Assembly: GCA_964499695.1 (NCBI GenBank)
Contig: CAZCMD010000006.1
Location: 1-64,000 of the forward strand
Source of the DNA: JAAZBV01 sp964499695
Lineage (GTDB): Bacteria; Desulfobacterota; DSM-4660; Desulfatiglandales; HGW-15
Length of the DNA: 64,000 nt
Direction of reading: 5' to 3'
The translations under genes were made by a program, and so were the position numbers. Under the pieces are notes generated by a model that saw nothing but the letters and a program-made list of their open reading frames with translations, ran no database searches and was not told the origin of the DNA. Shown here in pieces: positions 6,720-15,181 of the stretch; the stretch's first letter is position 1, and each line of letters opens with the position of its first letter.

Positions 6720-9629
6720 TTAATCCTCTAATATATCATTCAGTACTCCTGCTGCCACGGCTAACTGGTAGATAACACTTGTTGTGTCCTTGAAATACTT
6801 AAGCCAACTGTATTTAATAACCTTTTTGGGTACAATTATAGTATCACCAGGTTCCAATTCAATGCCTTTAAAGGAACCGAATCCCCACCTGTGGGCAGAA
6901 CTGTCCCAGTTAAACAATCCAAATTTTTCCTGTTTTTTACTGATAACAGTACCATCGGCCTTTACAACATAAAGTTGACTTTTGTCGGCGCTATCTGTCA
7001 CCCCACCAACAAGGTTTAGATAATCACCCACATCCTTACCGGATCTATATATAATTGCATTCGGGTTATATACCTCTCCTATAATAGATACGGAATCAGG
7101 TCTTTTACCGACGACAATCCTGTCACCGGGCCTCATTTCAAGATCATTATCTCCGGATGGAATAAGTATTGCTTCAGAAATATTTATTACCATACGCCCG
7201 GTCGGTTCCGCCTGTTTCAGTTTTTCAAGCATCTCCTTTTTGGCATTAAGTGTCTGAAGTGCAACACTGGCCTGTGAGGCATCAAGCGATGTATCAGCAG
7301 AATAGGCGCTTATAGAAAATATATCCTGTTCAAGCTTTTCTAAATATTCCCTTTTTCTCTCCGACTGTATCTCTTTTACCGATTCACGGGTAAAGATAGC
7401 ACCATATGGGTAGGCTTCTTCCGTAAGACCTCCTGCCCTTTCTATTACAGAAGAGATTGTTTCACCCTCCTTAAAGCTGTATTCGCCGGGGAACTTGAAC
7501 TCACCCTCAAGATACGCCTTTTTTTCAAGAGATGTTTTATACTTGGGAATCTCCCTAATAAAAACCTTATCATCTTCCTGGAGCACAATATTATCTTCAG
7601 GAGATCCTTCTGACGCCATTTTAGGTGAGAAATTTATCTTAATGATATCTGCCCCTGAATCTCCAGTAACTACCCGAGTGAGTTCACCCTTTTCCAGGTA
7701 AGCATCTTTAGTCGTATTACCCGCAGCAAAAATAAGATCTTTGATTGTCATCTCCTTGTATAACCTGAAGATACCAGGGTTCCTCACTGCTCCACTTATC
7801 GATATCTCTGGGATATTCTGCTTTTCCCATGCATTGTAGATAATAATCCTGTCACGGTCTTGCAGTGCCAGATTTTGTCCCTCATCCCCATCAAGCATTT
7901 TCCCTAGATTAAAAGGCCTGATTTCGGGGTTAAGGTTTGGCGGCACAAGCCTCAGGATTTCGGCCTGGGGAAGAAAAGACTCAGGTAACAGATAATCATA
8001 TGAAGGGATTACATCCTTTATTTTCATCCCTTCCTTTAATTCATATTCATTGGGGTATTTGACATTCCCTTCAAGATAAACAACCTTCTCTATATTCTTA
8101 TGTACAGGATATATCTTAATAAGGTCACCATCTTTCAGGGTTGTTTTAAGGTTTTGAGCTGTCTTGTCATTGGATGGATCAATATCAAAGCTGACTACCA
8201 CCCTTCCTTTCTGTCCCACAATCCTCTCGACAATTACATTCTGAAGATGACTCGTAGGAAGCAGCCCCCCTGCAAACCCTATTATCTGCTCCAGTGTCTG
8301 TCCCTCTTTTATCTCGTATATGGCAGGCCTTTTGACATGGCCGGCAACAGCGACTGTCGGACCGATAACAGGGACAAATACCGTATAGCCCTGTTTAAGG
8401 GTAATATCATCGCCTTTTGCCCCATGAATGAAAAAATCATACAGATCGATTGTTTTTATAAGTTCGCCATTATTCAGAATACTTATACTCCTCAGCGTGC
8501 CGTTCTTATTGGGGCCACCTGAGGCATACAGTGCTGAGACAACAGTGGAAAGAGAGCTTAAGCTGTATGTACCAGGGCTGTTCAATTCCCCGACCATGAA
8601 TATATCAACGGACTTAAGGGCATCCATTGTAACATTCATTTTGAAATCCGGATAATACTCCTTGAACCGGTTATATAGAAAATCCTTTAATTCAGAGAAT
8701 GTCAATCCGCTGACTGAGAGTGTCCCCAGCCTGGGAAGGGTAATAGTGCCATCCCTTGATACTGTCGCATAATGAAAATCCTCAACATTACCCCAGAGAT
8801 TTATAGTAAAAGAGTCTCCCGGGCCAATATAATACTCACTGCCCACAGGTACGTTTTTCTCCGGAGTAAAGGATGGGGTGGTAAAAGATGGAGTTAAGGA
8901 TTGGGTTAAGGACTGGGGCAAAGATGGTTTCTGAATAAAAAAATCATACCCGAACTGACGAATCTTTTTATCAATACTTGTCGGAAACTGCCCTGAAAAC
9001 ATCTCTTCAAGCCGTGATATCTCTTTTTCTTCCTCTTTTTTTTCAAGAACACCCGGAGCCTGAGCAAATTCCTCCTCGCTTATTTCAATCAATGAGGATA
9101 ATTCAGGATATTTTTCCAGCCATATCTTTTTTTCATCCATGGATAGACTGTTAAGAAGCCTTGATTTTTCCATGTATCCAAGATTACTGAGGATAACCAA
9201 CCTGTCCTTATCCTCAATCGTTGTAAAAAGATCAATCTTGTCTTTATCGCCAAGGGTCTGGAAGATTTTTTGTTTATCCTTGTCTGCAAGGGTAATGAAG
9301 AGATCCTTCTTCTGGAAACCGGAAAGATGACTGAACAGATCCTGTCTGTCTTCATTATCAAGCGTAGAGAATAACTGGGATAACTCTTCTGTACCCAGGC
9401 TGTTTATTATCTCTTCTTTATCAGTTTCGCTTAAAGACCTTTTATACCCGGAATCCTGAATCCCTGTGCCAAGGGTACTTATGGAAGAAGCCCCTGTTTT
9501 TTTCTTTGTGACCTTTTCTGATGTAGATCCTGAAGTCTGTGCAAAAGAATATTGGAGAAAAAAAATAAAAAAAGTAAATGTAAAAAGTATTATCAACTTT
9601 AACCAATTTCGGTATGAAAAAGAAATCAT
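6720..9629 (-). CDS. SLBB-domain polysaccharide export protein with an N-terminal 12-residue repeat array
   Basis: This 969-residue protein is probably a periplasmic or outer-membrane component of exopolysaccharide export (Wza relatives). A hydrophobic signal sequence covers about residues 9-30 (cleavage near SFA-Q). Residues 75-170 form eight consecutive 12-residue repeats of the pattern FxxLxDKDKxxL. A polysaccharide-export domain begins at about 255 (EYYIGPGDSFTINLWG), followed by a series of SLBB beta-grasp modules to about 930, several with a GxVxxPGxY-like signature. The C-terminus (YFKDTTSVIYQLAVAAGVLN) is amphipathic or hydrophobic and could insert in the membrane, as in Wza. No glycosyltransferase, Wzc kinase or flippase is nearby, so the exported polymer is unknown. 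The next gene in the same direction encodes a tiny secreted protein. Confidence 0.85.
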   Translation of the reverse strand: MISFSYRNWLKLIILFTFTFFIFFLQYSFAQTSGSTSEKVTKKKTGASSISTLGTGIQDSGYKRSLSETDKEEIINSLGTEELSQLFSTLDNEDRQDLFSHLSGFQKKDLFITLADKDKQKIFQTLGDKDKIDLFTTIEDKDRLVILSNLGYMEKSRLLNSLSMDEKKIWLEKYPELSSLIEISEEEFAQAPGVLEKKEEEKEISRLEEMFSGQFPTSIDKKIRQFGYDFFIQKPSLPQSLTQSLTPSFTTPSFTPEKNVPVGSEYYIGPGDSFTINLWGNVEDFHYATVSRDGTITLPRLGTLSVSGLTFSELKDFLYNRFKEYYPDFKMNVTMDALKSVDIFMVGELNSPGTYSLSSLSTVVSALYASGGPNKNGTLRSISILNNGELIKTIDLYDFFIHGAKGDDITLKQGYTVFVPVIGPTVAVAGHVKRPAIYEIKEGQTLEQIIGFAGGLLPTSHLQNVIVERIVGQKGRVVVSFDIDPSNDKTAQNLKTTLKDGDLIKIYPVHKNIEKVVYLEGNVKYPNEYELKEGMKIKDVIPSYDYLLPESFLPQAEILRLVPPNLNPEIRPFNLGKMLDGDEGQNLALQDRDRIIIYNAWEKQNIPEISISGAVRNPGIFRLYKEMTIKDLIFAAGNTTKDAYLEKGELTRVVTGDSGADIIKINFSPKMASEGSPEDNIVLQEDDKVFIREIPKYKTSLEKKAYLEGEFKFPGEYSFKEGETISSVIERAGGLTEEAYPYGAIFTRESVKEIQSERKREYLEKLEQDIFSISAYSADTSLDASQASVALQTLNAKKEMLEKLKQAEPTGRMVINISEAILIPSGDNDLEMRPGDRIVVGKRPDSVSIIGEVYNPNAIIYRSGKDVGDYLNLVGGVTDSADKSQLYVVKADGTVISKKQEKFGLFNWDSSAHRWGFGSFKGIELEPGDTIIVPKKVIKYSWLKYFKDTTSVIYQLAVAAGVLNDILED
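9120..9407 (-). repeat. Eight tandem 12-codon repeats in the SLBB protein
   Basis: Residues 75-170 divide without a break into eight dodecapeptides, for example FITLADKDKQKI, FQTLGDKDKIDL and FTTIEDKDRLVI. Position 1 is I/F/L, position 4 is L or I, positions 6-9 are mostly acidic then basic, and position 12 is L, I or W. The periodicity is reminiscent of the MgtE N-terminal superhelix. The DNA period is 36 bases, but the units have diverged at the nucleotide level. Confidence 0.75.
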
Positions 9630-9920
9630 CGTTAAAACACCTTTCCTTCATTATTGAGCATAATAGTTATTTTAAAATCGGCCGGATAAATATTACCAAA
9701 TACCGGTAGGTTTATATATTACGTAAATTCTTTAATCAAGGATTAAACAGCAGGATTGCATTAAATAATTACTTGTGAAAAAAGCACCGGCTTTAATAAT
9801 AATGAGAATAGGAATTTTTTAGATAAGTACAGTACCCTTTTAAGGCAGTGTAAGTATACAACAAATTCAGGAGGCCTGTATGTATAACAGGCCCCCTTTA
9901 AAAATTTGTTTTAAAAAAAA

Positions 9921-10175
9921 TTAGTGATGATGGTGAGCCGCAGTAGAATCATCATCAACAGCTGCTGCCACTGCTACACCAACTGCAACTACTGCTGCTG
10001 AAATACCCACAATAGCTGCTGTGCTGAGTCCGGCTGCCCCGCCAGCACCTGCTGCGCCAGCTGCTGCTGCACCTGATTCAGCTTGGGCAAAGGAAACAGA
10101 TGAAGTTACAGGTACCAGAATCAACGCCAAAGACAAAATACTAACAACAATCTTCCATGAAAAACATCTTTTCAT
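9921..10175 (-). CDS. Small secreted Gly/Ala-rich membrane protein with a C-terminal His4 tail
   Basis: This 84-residue product has a signal peptide (about residues 5-30, cleavage near SFA-Q), an Ala/Gly-rich linker (33-49), one strongly hydrophobic segment (about 50-72) and a short polar tail, DDDSTAAHHHH. A good ribosome-binding site (AGGAGGGTTTAAG) precedes the ATG, and a well-formed promoter lies upstream, so I take it as a real gene. It is encoded on the same strand as the SLBB export gene, 291 bases upstream of it. I do not recognise the family. The acidic plus histidine tail could bind divalent metals, which is only an inference. Confidence 0.65.
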   Translation of the reverse strand: MKRCFSWKIVVSILSLALILVPVTSSVSFAQAESGAAAAGAAGAGGAAGLSTAAIVGISAAVVAVGVAVAAAVDDDSTAAHHHH

Positions 10176-10226
10176 CTTAAACCCTCCTAAGGTTAATGTT
10201 TAGCCCCTCCCATTCATAAAGCCAGA

Positions 10227-10255
10227 ATTAAATAACAATAATTAAGCATAGTCAA
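10227..10255 (-). promoter_or_regulatory. Predicted sigma70 promoter for the His4-tail protein
   Basis: On the minus strand TTGACT (10255-10250) and TTTAAT (10232-10227) are separated by exactly 17 bases, about 50 bases upstream of the start codon. The rest of the 10176-10463 intergenic stretch is AT-rich with no further gene. Confidence 0.55.
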
Positions 10256-10463
10256 GCTTTTTTTAATCTGTCTTTTTTCTCGCTTTCTTTTATTGTACAT
10301 GAAATCACTAATAAGAAGATGAAAAATTTATAATACAGAATCTAAATAAAAGCAATAAAAAAACTTAAGCCCCTGCCCCTATATTTAACTTGATATTTCC
10401 TGAATATTAATATTACCTTTACTGCAACTTACAAATATTAACTTAATTCACATGAGGATAAAA

Positions 10464-10988
10464 ATGAAATATTCGACATATAGTTATCTCGCCATTGTTG
10501 TTTTAATGATCACATTCTCAGGCTGTGCATCAGGAGAAAACAATACCGGTGGCAAACTGGTTTCCGGTCCTGCTGCCAACGATATTGTGAACTATGTAAA
10601 TCAGGGGCTGATTGCCATTGCAGAGCTTGAACAAAAATCCCTTGAAACTTATGCATCGGTTACAGGTGAAAATGCCACGACAGATCAGAAACTACTTGAC
10701 ACCCTGAGAGATTTTATTGTTCCCACCTATAAGAGATTTTTAACCGGACTCAAAGATATAAAACCTGAGACACAGGAGGTAAGGAAGGTGCACTCTAGCT
10801 ACCTGAAGGCCGCCGAATCTACCCTTGAAGGATTTCAAACGCTGATGATCGGGCTTGAAAACAAGGATCAGAGAGTTATAACACAGGGGAATAAAAAGCT
10901 TGAAGAAGGACGTATCGGTATAGAAAGATGGCGAACAGAATTAATGGATCTCTCTAAAACCCAGGGGGCAGATATAAAGTTTAAATAA
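10464..10988 (+). CDS. Putative lipoprotein of unknown function
   Basis: The 174-residue product has a lipoprotein signal peptide ending in a TFSGC lipobox (acylated cysteine at residue 21). A mainly helical domain without cysteines follows. Its helices (NYVNQGLIAIAELEQKSLE, LDTLRDFIVPTYKRFLTGL, HSSYLKAAESTLEGFQTLM) suggest a periplasmic four-helix bundle. An alternative ATG lies 12 bases upstream, but the GAGGAT sequence spaced six bases before the ATG at 10464 favours the later start. It lies 18 bases upstream of radA on the same strand and may be co-transcribed with it. I do not recognise the family. Confidence 0.65.
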   Translation: MKYSTYSYLAIVVLMITFSGCASGENNTGGKLVSGPAANDIVNYVNQGLIAIAELEQKSLETYASVTGENATTDQKLLDTLRDFIVPTYKRFLTGLKDIKPETQEVRKVHSSYLKAAESTLEGFQTLMIGLENKDQRVITQGNKKLEEGRIGIERWRTELMDLSKTQGADIKFK

Positions 10989-11006
10989 GCATAATTTAGC
11001 ATACTA

Positions 11007-12365
11007 ATGGCCAAACATACTAAAATTATCTATATATGTCAGAATTGTGGATACCAGACACCAAAATGGCTTGGGAAATGCCCTGACTGCAATCAATGGG
11101 ACAGTATTGTCGAAGAGATTCTGCATGAACCTGGTAAAACAGGGCTACCTCAAACTGCCATGAGCACCCCGCAGGAGATAAACAGTATCACATCTGATCC
11201 TGACAGCCGGATCAAAACAGGAATGGAGGAATTCGACAGGGCAATAGGTGGCGGTATTGTCCCCGGTTCACTTTTACTCCTGGGCGGAGAGCCAGGCATA
11301 GGAAAATCAACCCTGATTCTACAGGTGGCAGGTAAACTTTCCCATCAAAACCGGAAAACAATATATCTGTCTGGAGAAGAATCTGCTCAGCAAATAAAAC
11401 TCAGGGCTCAGAGGCTTTCTATCAATTCAGAAAATATTTTTCTGGTCACAGGCACATGTATAGAGGAACTTTTTGATAAGATCAGGGAAATAAAAACAGA
11501 TCTGCTTGTTGTAGACTCCATTCAGACTACATACACAGATTCGCTTCCATCTGCCCCGGGGAGCGTAGGCCAGATCCGTGAAGTATCTGCAAAGATCCTT
11601 AGATGGACAAAGGAAAACAATATCCCGACCATACTGATCGGTCATATAACAAAGGAAGGCTCCATAGCAGGGCCAAAAATTTTAGAGCACCTTGTAGACA
11701 CAGTACTCTATTTTGAGGGAGATGCAAGCCATACCTTCAGGATAATAAGGGCCATAAAAAACCGTTACGGTTCAACAAATGAAATCGGCGTATTTGAGAT
11801 GAAAGAGACCGGCCTTGCACAGGTTGGGAACCCGTCAAGGATATTTCTTGAAGAACGTCCTAAAGATGTATCAGGTTCGGTTGTGATCCCATGCCTGGAA
11901 GGTACACGACCCCTGCTTCTTGAAATACAGGCCCTTGTTTGCCCCAGCCCCTTCGGGATGCCAAGAAGAACCGCCATTGGCGTGGATCACAACCGTATTT
12001 CACTTTTGGTTGCTGTCCTTGCAAAAAGAATTGGTATCGAAATGGGAGATCAGGATATATTTGTAAATGTAGCGGGTGGCCTGAAGGTGGATGAGCCAGC
12101 TGCTGATCTGGGAATAGTAACAGCAATGATTTCCAGTTTTCTAAACAAACCTGTTGACCCTGAAATGGTGGTATTCGGTGAAGTCGGTTTAGCCGGTGAG
12201 GTCAGGGGGGTTATCCAGCCTGAAACCAGGATCAAGGAAGCAGAAATAATGGGGTTTACAAAATGTGTCCTTTCAAAAAGCAACTTTGAAGGGTGCAGGG
12301 CACCTCATAATCTAAAATTACACAGCATAAATTCTGTTATGGATTTAACGGATATCCTGTTTTAA
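11007..12365 (+). CDS. radA: DNA repair protein RadA/Sms
   Basis: RadA is a RecA-like ATPase that drives branch migration during recombinational repair. The 452-residue protein is full length: a C4 zinc finger (C11, C14, C25, C28), a Walker A GGEPGIGKST at 93-102, the diagnostic KNRYG motif at 251-255, and a C-terminal Lon-like domain from about 285 to the end. It starts 18 bases after a lipoprotein gene and is followed at 20 bases by a KamA-type radical SAM gene, suggesting one transcript. Confidence 0.97.
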   Translation: MAKHTKIIYICQNCGYQTPKWLGKCPDCNQWDSIVEEILHEPGKTGLPQTAMSTPQEINSITSDPDSRIKTGMEEFDRAIGGGIVPGSLLLLGGEPGIGKSTLILQVAGKLSHQNRKTIYLSGEESAQQIKLRAQRLSINSENIFLVTGTCIEELFDKIREIKTDLLVVDSIQTTYTDSLPSAPGSVGQIREVSAKILRWTKENNIPTILIGHITKEGSIAGPKILEHLVDTVLYFEGDASHTFRIIRAIKNRYGSTNEIGVFEMKETGLAQVGNPSRIFLEERPKDVSGSVVIPCLEGTRPLLLEIQALVCPSPFGMPRRTAIGVDHNRISLLVAVLAKRIGIEMGDQDIFVNVAGGLKVDEPAADLGIVTAMISSFLNKPVDPEMVVFGEVGLAGEVRGVIQPETRIKEAEIMGFTKCVLSKSNFEGCRAPHNLKLHSINSVMDLTDILF

Positions 12366-12385
12366 AGAGGTGTTTCAGTAAAAGA

Positions 12386-13453
12386 TTGGAGATTATTTTT
12401 AAAAGAAAAGAATCTGCTGTGCTGTGGGAAGATATACTTGACCAGGGCATACAAAAATCGGATGAGTTGCAGGAAATTAACGGGGTTAAAAGTCTTGATA
12501 TTGATCTTGTGACTAAAACATACCCGATGTTTATCAACCCTTACTATTATAATTTAATCAGATCAAATACCTGTTTATTAAAACAGGCCATCCCTGACAT
12601 AAGAGAGGTTGAATGCGATAAAGGCCACACTGATCCCCTTGATGAGGAAAACCTTTCTCCTGTGCCAGGTCTGACACATAAATACCCTGACAGGGTGCTA
12701 TTTTTGGTATCAGGCAAATGTGCAATGTATTGCCGGTTCTGTAACAGGAAAAGAAAGGTCGGTAAGCCCTCCATGGTCACAGAGGAATCCATTAAAGAAG
12801 GTTTAAGTTATATCAGGACAACAAAAACCGTACGGGATGTTCTTTTATCAGGTGGTGACCCCCTTCTACTCTCAGATGAAAGGCTTGAAAGAATCCTTTT
12901 AAAACTGAAGGCAATTGACCATGTAGAAATCATACGCATTGGGACAAGGGTACCATGTACCTTCCCCCAAAGGATAACCCCTGACCTGCTAAATATTTTA
13001 AAAAAATATCACCCCCTTTATATTAACACCCATTTCAATCACCCCGGGGAAATTACACCTGAATCATCACTGGCATGTAAAATGATTGCAGATGCAGGGA
13101 TTCCCTTAGGTTGCCAGACAGTGCTGCTCAAAGGGGTAAATGATGAAATAGCAATCATTTCAGAACTTATGAGAAGACTCCTTGCAATTCGTGTAAAACC
13201 ATATTATCTGTTTCAGGCAGACTTGGTTAAAGGCACATCCCATTTCTGGACACCTCTTTCTAAAGGTATCGAGATAATGGCAGGGCTTCAGGGCAACCTG
13301 TCAGGGTTAGGGGTGCCAAGATTCGTGATTGACCTCCCAGGAGGAGGAGGGAAGATCCCCATACTGCCGGAGTATATAAAGGCAGTAAAAGGAGATGAAA
13401 TAATTATAAGAAATTACAGGGGGCTTGAATACAGGTACCCGGTCATATCCTAG
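12386..13453 (+). CDS. KamA-family radical SAM aminomutase (lysine 2,3-aminomutase/EpmB-like)
   Basis: The family moves the alpha-amino group of lysine to the beta carbon using PLP and a SAM-derived radical. The 355-residue protein has the radical SAM cysteines C112, C116 and C119 (CAMYCRFC), the GGDPLLLSD segment, and the RIGTRVP and PGGGGKIP motifs of this family. The length fits EpmB (EF-P lysine modification) better than the roughly 415-residue catabolic enzyme. Neither EF-P, EpmA nor a beta-lysine acetyltransferase is in the window, so the role stays open. The only usable start is the TTG at 12386, with a GAGGTG sequence rather far (about 14 bases) upstream. Confidence 0.85.
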   Translation: MEIIFKRKESAVLWEDILDQGIQKSDELQEINGVKSLDIDLVTKTYPMFINPYYYNLIRSNTCLLKQAIPDIREVECDKGHTDPLDEENLSPVPGLTHKYPDRVLFLVSGKCAMYCRFCNRKRKVGKPSMVTEESIKEGLSYIRTTKTVRDVLLSGGDPLLLSDERLERILLKLKAIDHVEIIRIGTRVPCTFPQRITPDLLNILKKYHPLYINTHFNHPGEITPESSLACKMIADAGIPLGCQTVLLKGVNDEIAIISELMRRLLAIRVKPYYLFQADLVKGTSHFWTPLSKGIEIMAGLQGNLSGLGVPRFVIDLPGGGGKIPILPEYIKAVKGDEIIIRNYRGLEYRYPVIS

Positions 13454-13521
13454 AAGATACAGGGTATCAGTATGTATTAAAACATAACTCCAGATAAACA
13501 CATTAAAGAAAGGAAATTATA

Positions 13522-15120
13522 ATGATCAAGGTTTCATGCATGGGTGGTGCCGGTGGTGTAACAGGTTCCAGTTTTTTGGTAGAAAGCGCACAGGGTAAAA
13601 AAGTACTTGTAGACTGCGGTCTATTTCAGGGCAGTAAACAGATGGAACTCCGTAACTGGGCTGACTGGGGTTTTAACCCGAAAGATATCAGCACTCTCTT
13701 TCTGACACATGCGCATATAGATCACAGTGGCAGGATACCAAAACTTGTAAAGGATGGTTTTTCAGGAAAGATAATAACATCCCCTCCTACAGCGGAATTA
13801 AGCGAAATTATGCTTCTGGATGCTGCCCATATCCAGGAGATGGATGCAGAGTGGCAAACAAAAAAGAATAAAAGACAATCAAGATCAGGGATCGAACCCC
13901 TGTATGTTACCAAAGATGCAGAAGATGCCATACGATTTTTGGCTCCTGTTGAAAGGGATAACATCATTGAGGTGGAACCGGGAGTCAAGGCCAGACTGAG
14001 GAACGCCGGGCATATTTTAGGGTCTTCCATACTTGAACTCTGGCTGCAGACAAATGGTGGCGAGATTAAAATTGTCTTCTCCGGGGATATCGGAAAGCAA
14101 AACCAGTTGATCGTAAAAGACCCATTTGAAATATTTGCAGCAGACTATCTTTTTATAGAATCAACCTACGGGAACAGGCTGCACCGCTCTTTTGAAGATA
14201 GTAAGGCTGAACTTCTCACAGCTATCAAGCATGCGGTTTCCAATAATGAAAAGGTTATCATTCCGGCCTTTGCTGTAGAAAGAACTCAGGAAATAATCTA
14301 TATCCTAGGCGAATTTCAGCGGAATGGCGAACTTCCGCATATACCCATATATATTGACAGCCCTCTTGCCATAAAGGCAACCCAGGTTTTCCGCAAGAAC
14401 AGAAAATATTATGATGATGAGGCAATGGCCATAGTAAAGGAAGGGTTTGATCCCTTTGACATGCAGAATCTTCGTTTTTCACCATCAACAAAGGAATCCA
14501 TAGCGATAAATAATTCTCCGGGATCAGCAATAGTTATAGCCGGAAACGGAATGTGCACAGCGGGCAGGATCAAACACCACCTTAAACATAATCTCTGGAG
14601 AAAGGGGGCGAGCATTGTTATAGTAGGTTATCAGGCTAATGGAACGACCGGGAGAAAAATTGTCAACGGGGCCAGATCAGTCAAGATATTCGGAGAGAAT
14701 ATCGATGTTAATGCAAAGGTATTTACGATAGGCGGCTTTTCGGCCCATGCAGACCAGAACGACCTGCTTACCTGGGTAAGTAATTTCCGGGAATCAAAAC
14801 CCAGGGTCTTTGTAATACACGGAGAGCAGAGTTCAAGCGAGATATTCTCTGAAAAATTGAGGAGCAGTTTTGGATTTGAGGTATATATACCTTCATACAG
14901 GGAACGATTGATCCTCAAACCTAGAGAGATAATCAGTGAAAAGAGTGCACCGGAAGGACAAATTGATTACTATAAGCCGGTATATAACAGTATTGTTGAT
15001 ATTGAGAATGAACTTACCAGACTCAAAAAGTTACTTAAAAAGAATGAGGAGGATCTGAGTGAAGAGACTCTGAACCGGCTTACCTATATTCTTGAGGATA
15101 TAAGGGAGTTACAGAAATGA
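13522..15120 (+). CDS. MBL-fold/beta-CASP RNA-processing nuclease (YSH1/CPSF-like)
   Basis: This 532-residue protein belongs to the metallo-beta-lactamase beta-CASP family, which cleaves RNA endo- or exonucleolytically with two zinc ions. The signature HAHIDHSGR starts at H63 (H63, H65, D67, H68). Further metal ligands are likely in AGHILGSS and FSGDIGK, and the C-terminal FSAHADQNDLL motif is the RMMBL histidine. A beta-CASP domain lies at about 230-370. The last 50 residues form a charged helical tail. An AAAGAAAGGAAATTATA ribosome-binding region precedes the ATG. Its bacterial substrate is not known. Confidence 0.9.
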   Translation: MIKVSCMGGAGGVTGSSFLVESAQGKKVLVDCGLFQGSKQMELRNWADWGFNPKDISTLFLTHAHIDHSGRIPKLVKDGFSGKIITSPPTAELSEIMLLDAAHIQEMDAEWQTKKNKRQSRSGIEPLYVTKDAEDAIRFLAPVERDNIIEVEPGVKARLRNAGHILGSSILELWLQTNGGEIKIVFSGDIGKQNQLIVKDPFEIFAADYLFIESTYGNRLHRSFEDSKAELLTAIKHAVSNNEKVIIPAFAVERTQEIIYILGEFQRNGELPHIPIYIDSPLAIKATQVFRKNRKYYDDEAMAIVKEGFDPFDMQNLRFSPSTKESIAINNSPGSAIVIAGNGMCTAGRIKHHLKHNLWRKGASIVIVGYQANGTTGRKIVNGARSVKIFGENIDVNAKVFTIGGFSAHADQNDLLTWVSNFRESKPRVFVIHGEQSSSEIFSEKLRSSFGFEVYIPSYRERLILKPREIISEKSAPEGQIDYYKPVYNSIVDIENELTRLKKLLKKNEEDLSEETLNRLTYILEDIRELQK

Positions 15121-15181
15121 TTCACTTTTTAAAGAGATAAAGGATATAGTCTACAGGTGCTGCTCAACAGGTATAAGTAAT

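Noticed and set aside
9921..9935. Cloning-vector His-tag contamination
   Set aside because: The histidine codons continue a natural signal-peptide protein with its own promoter, and there is no vector sequence around it.
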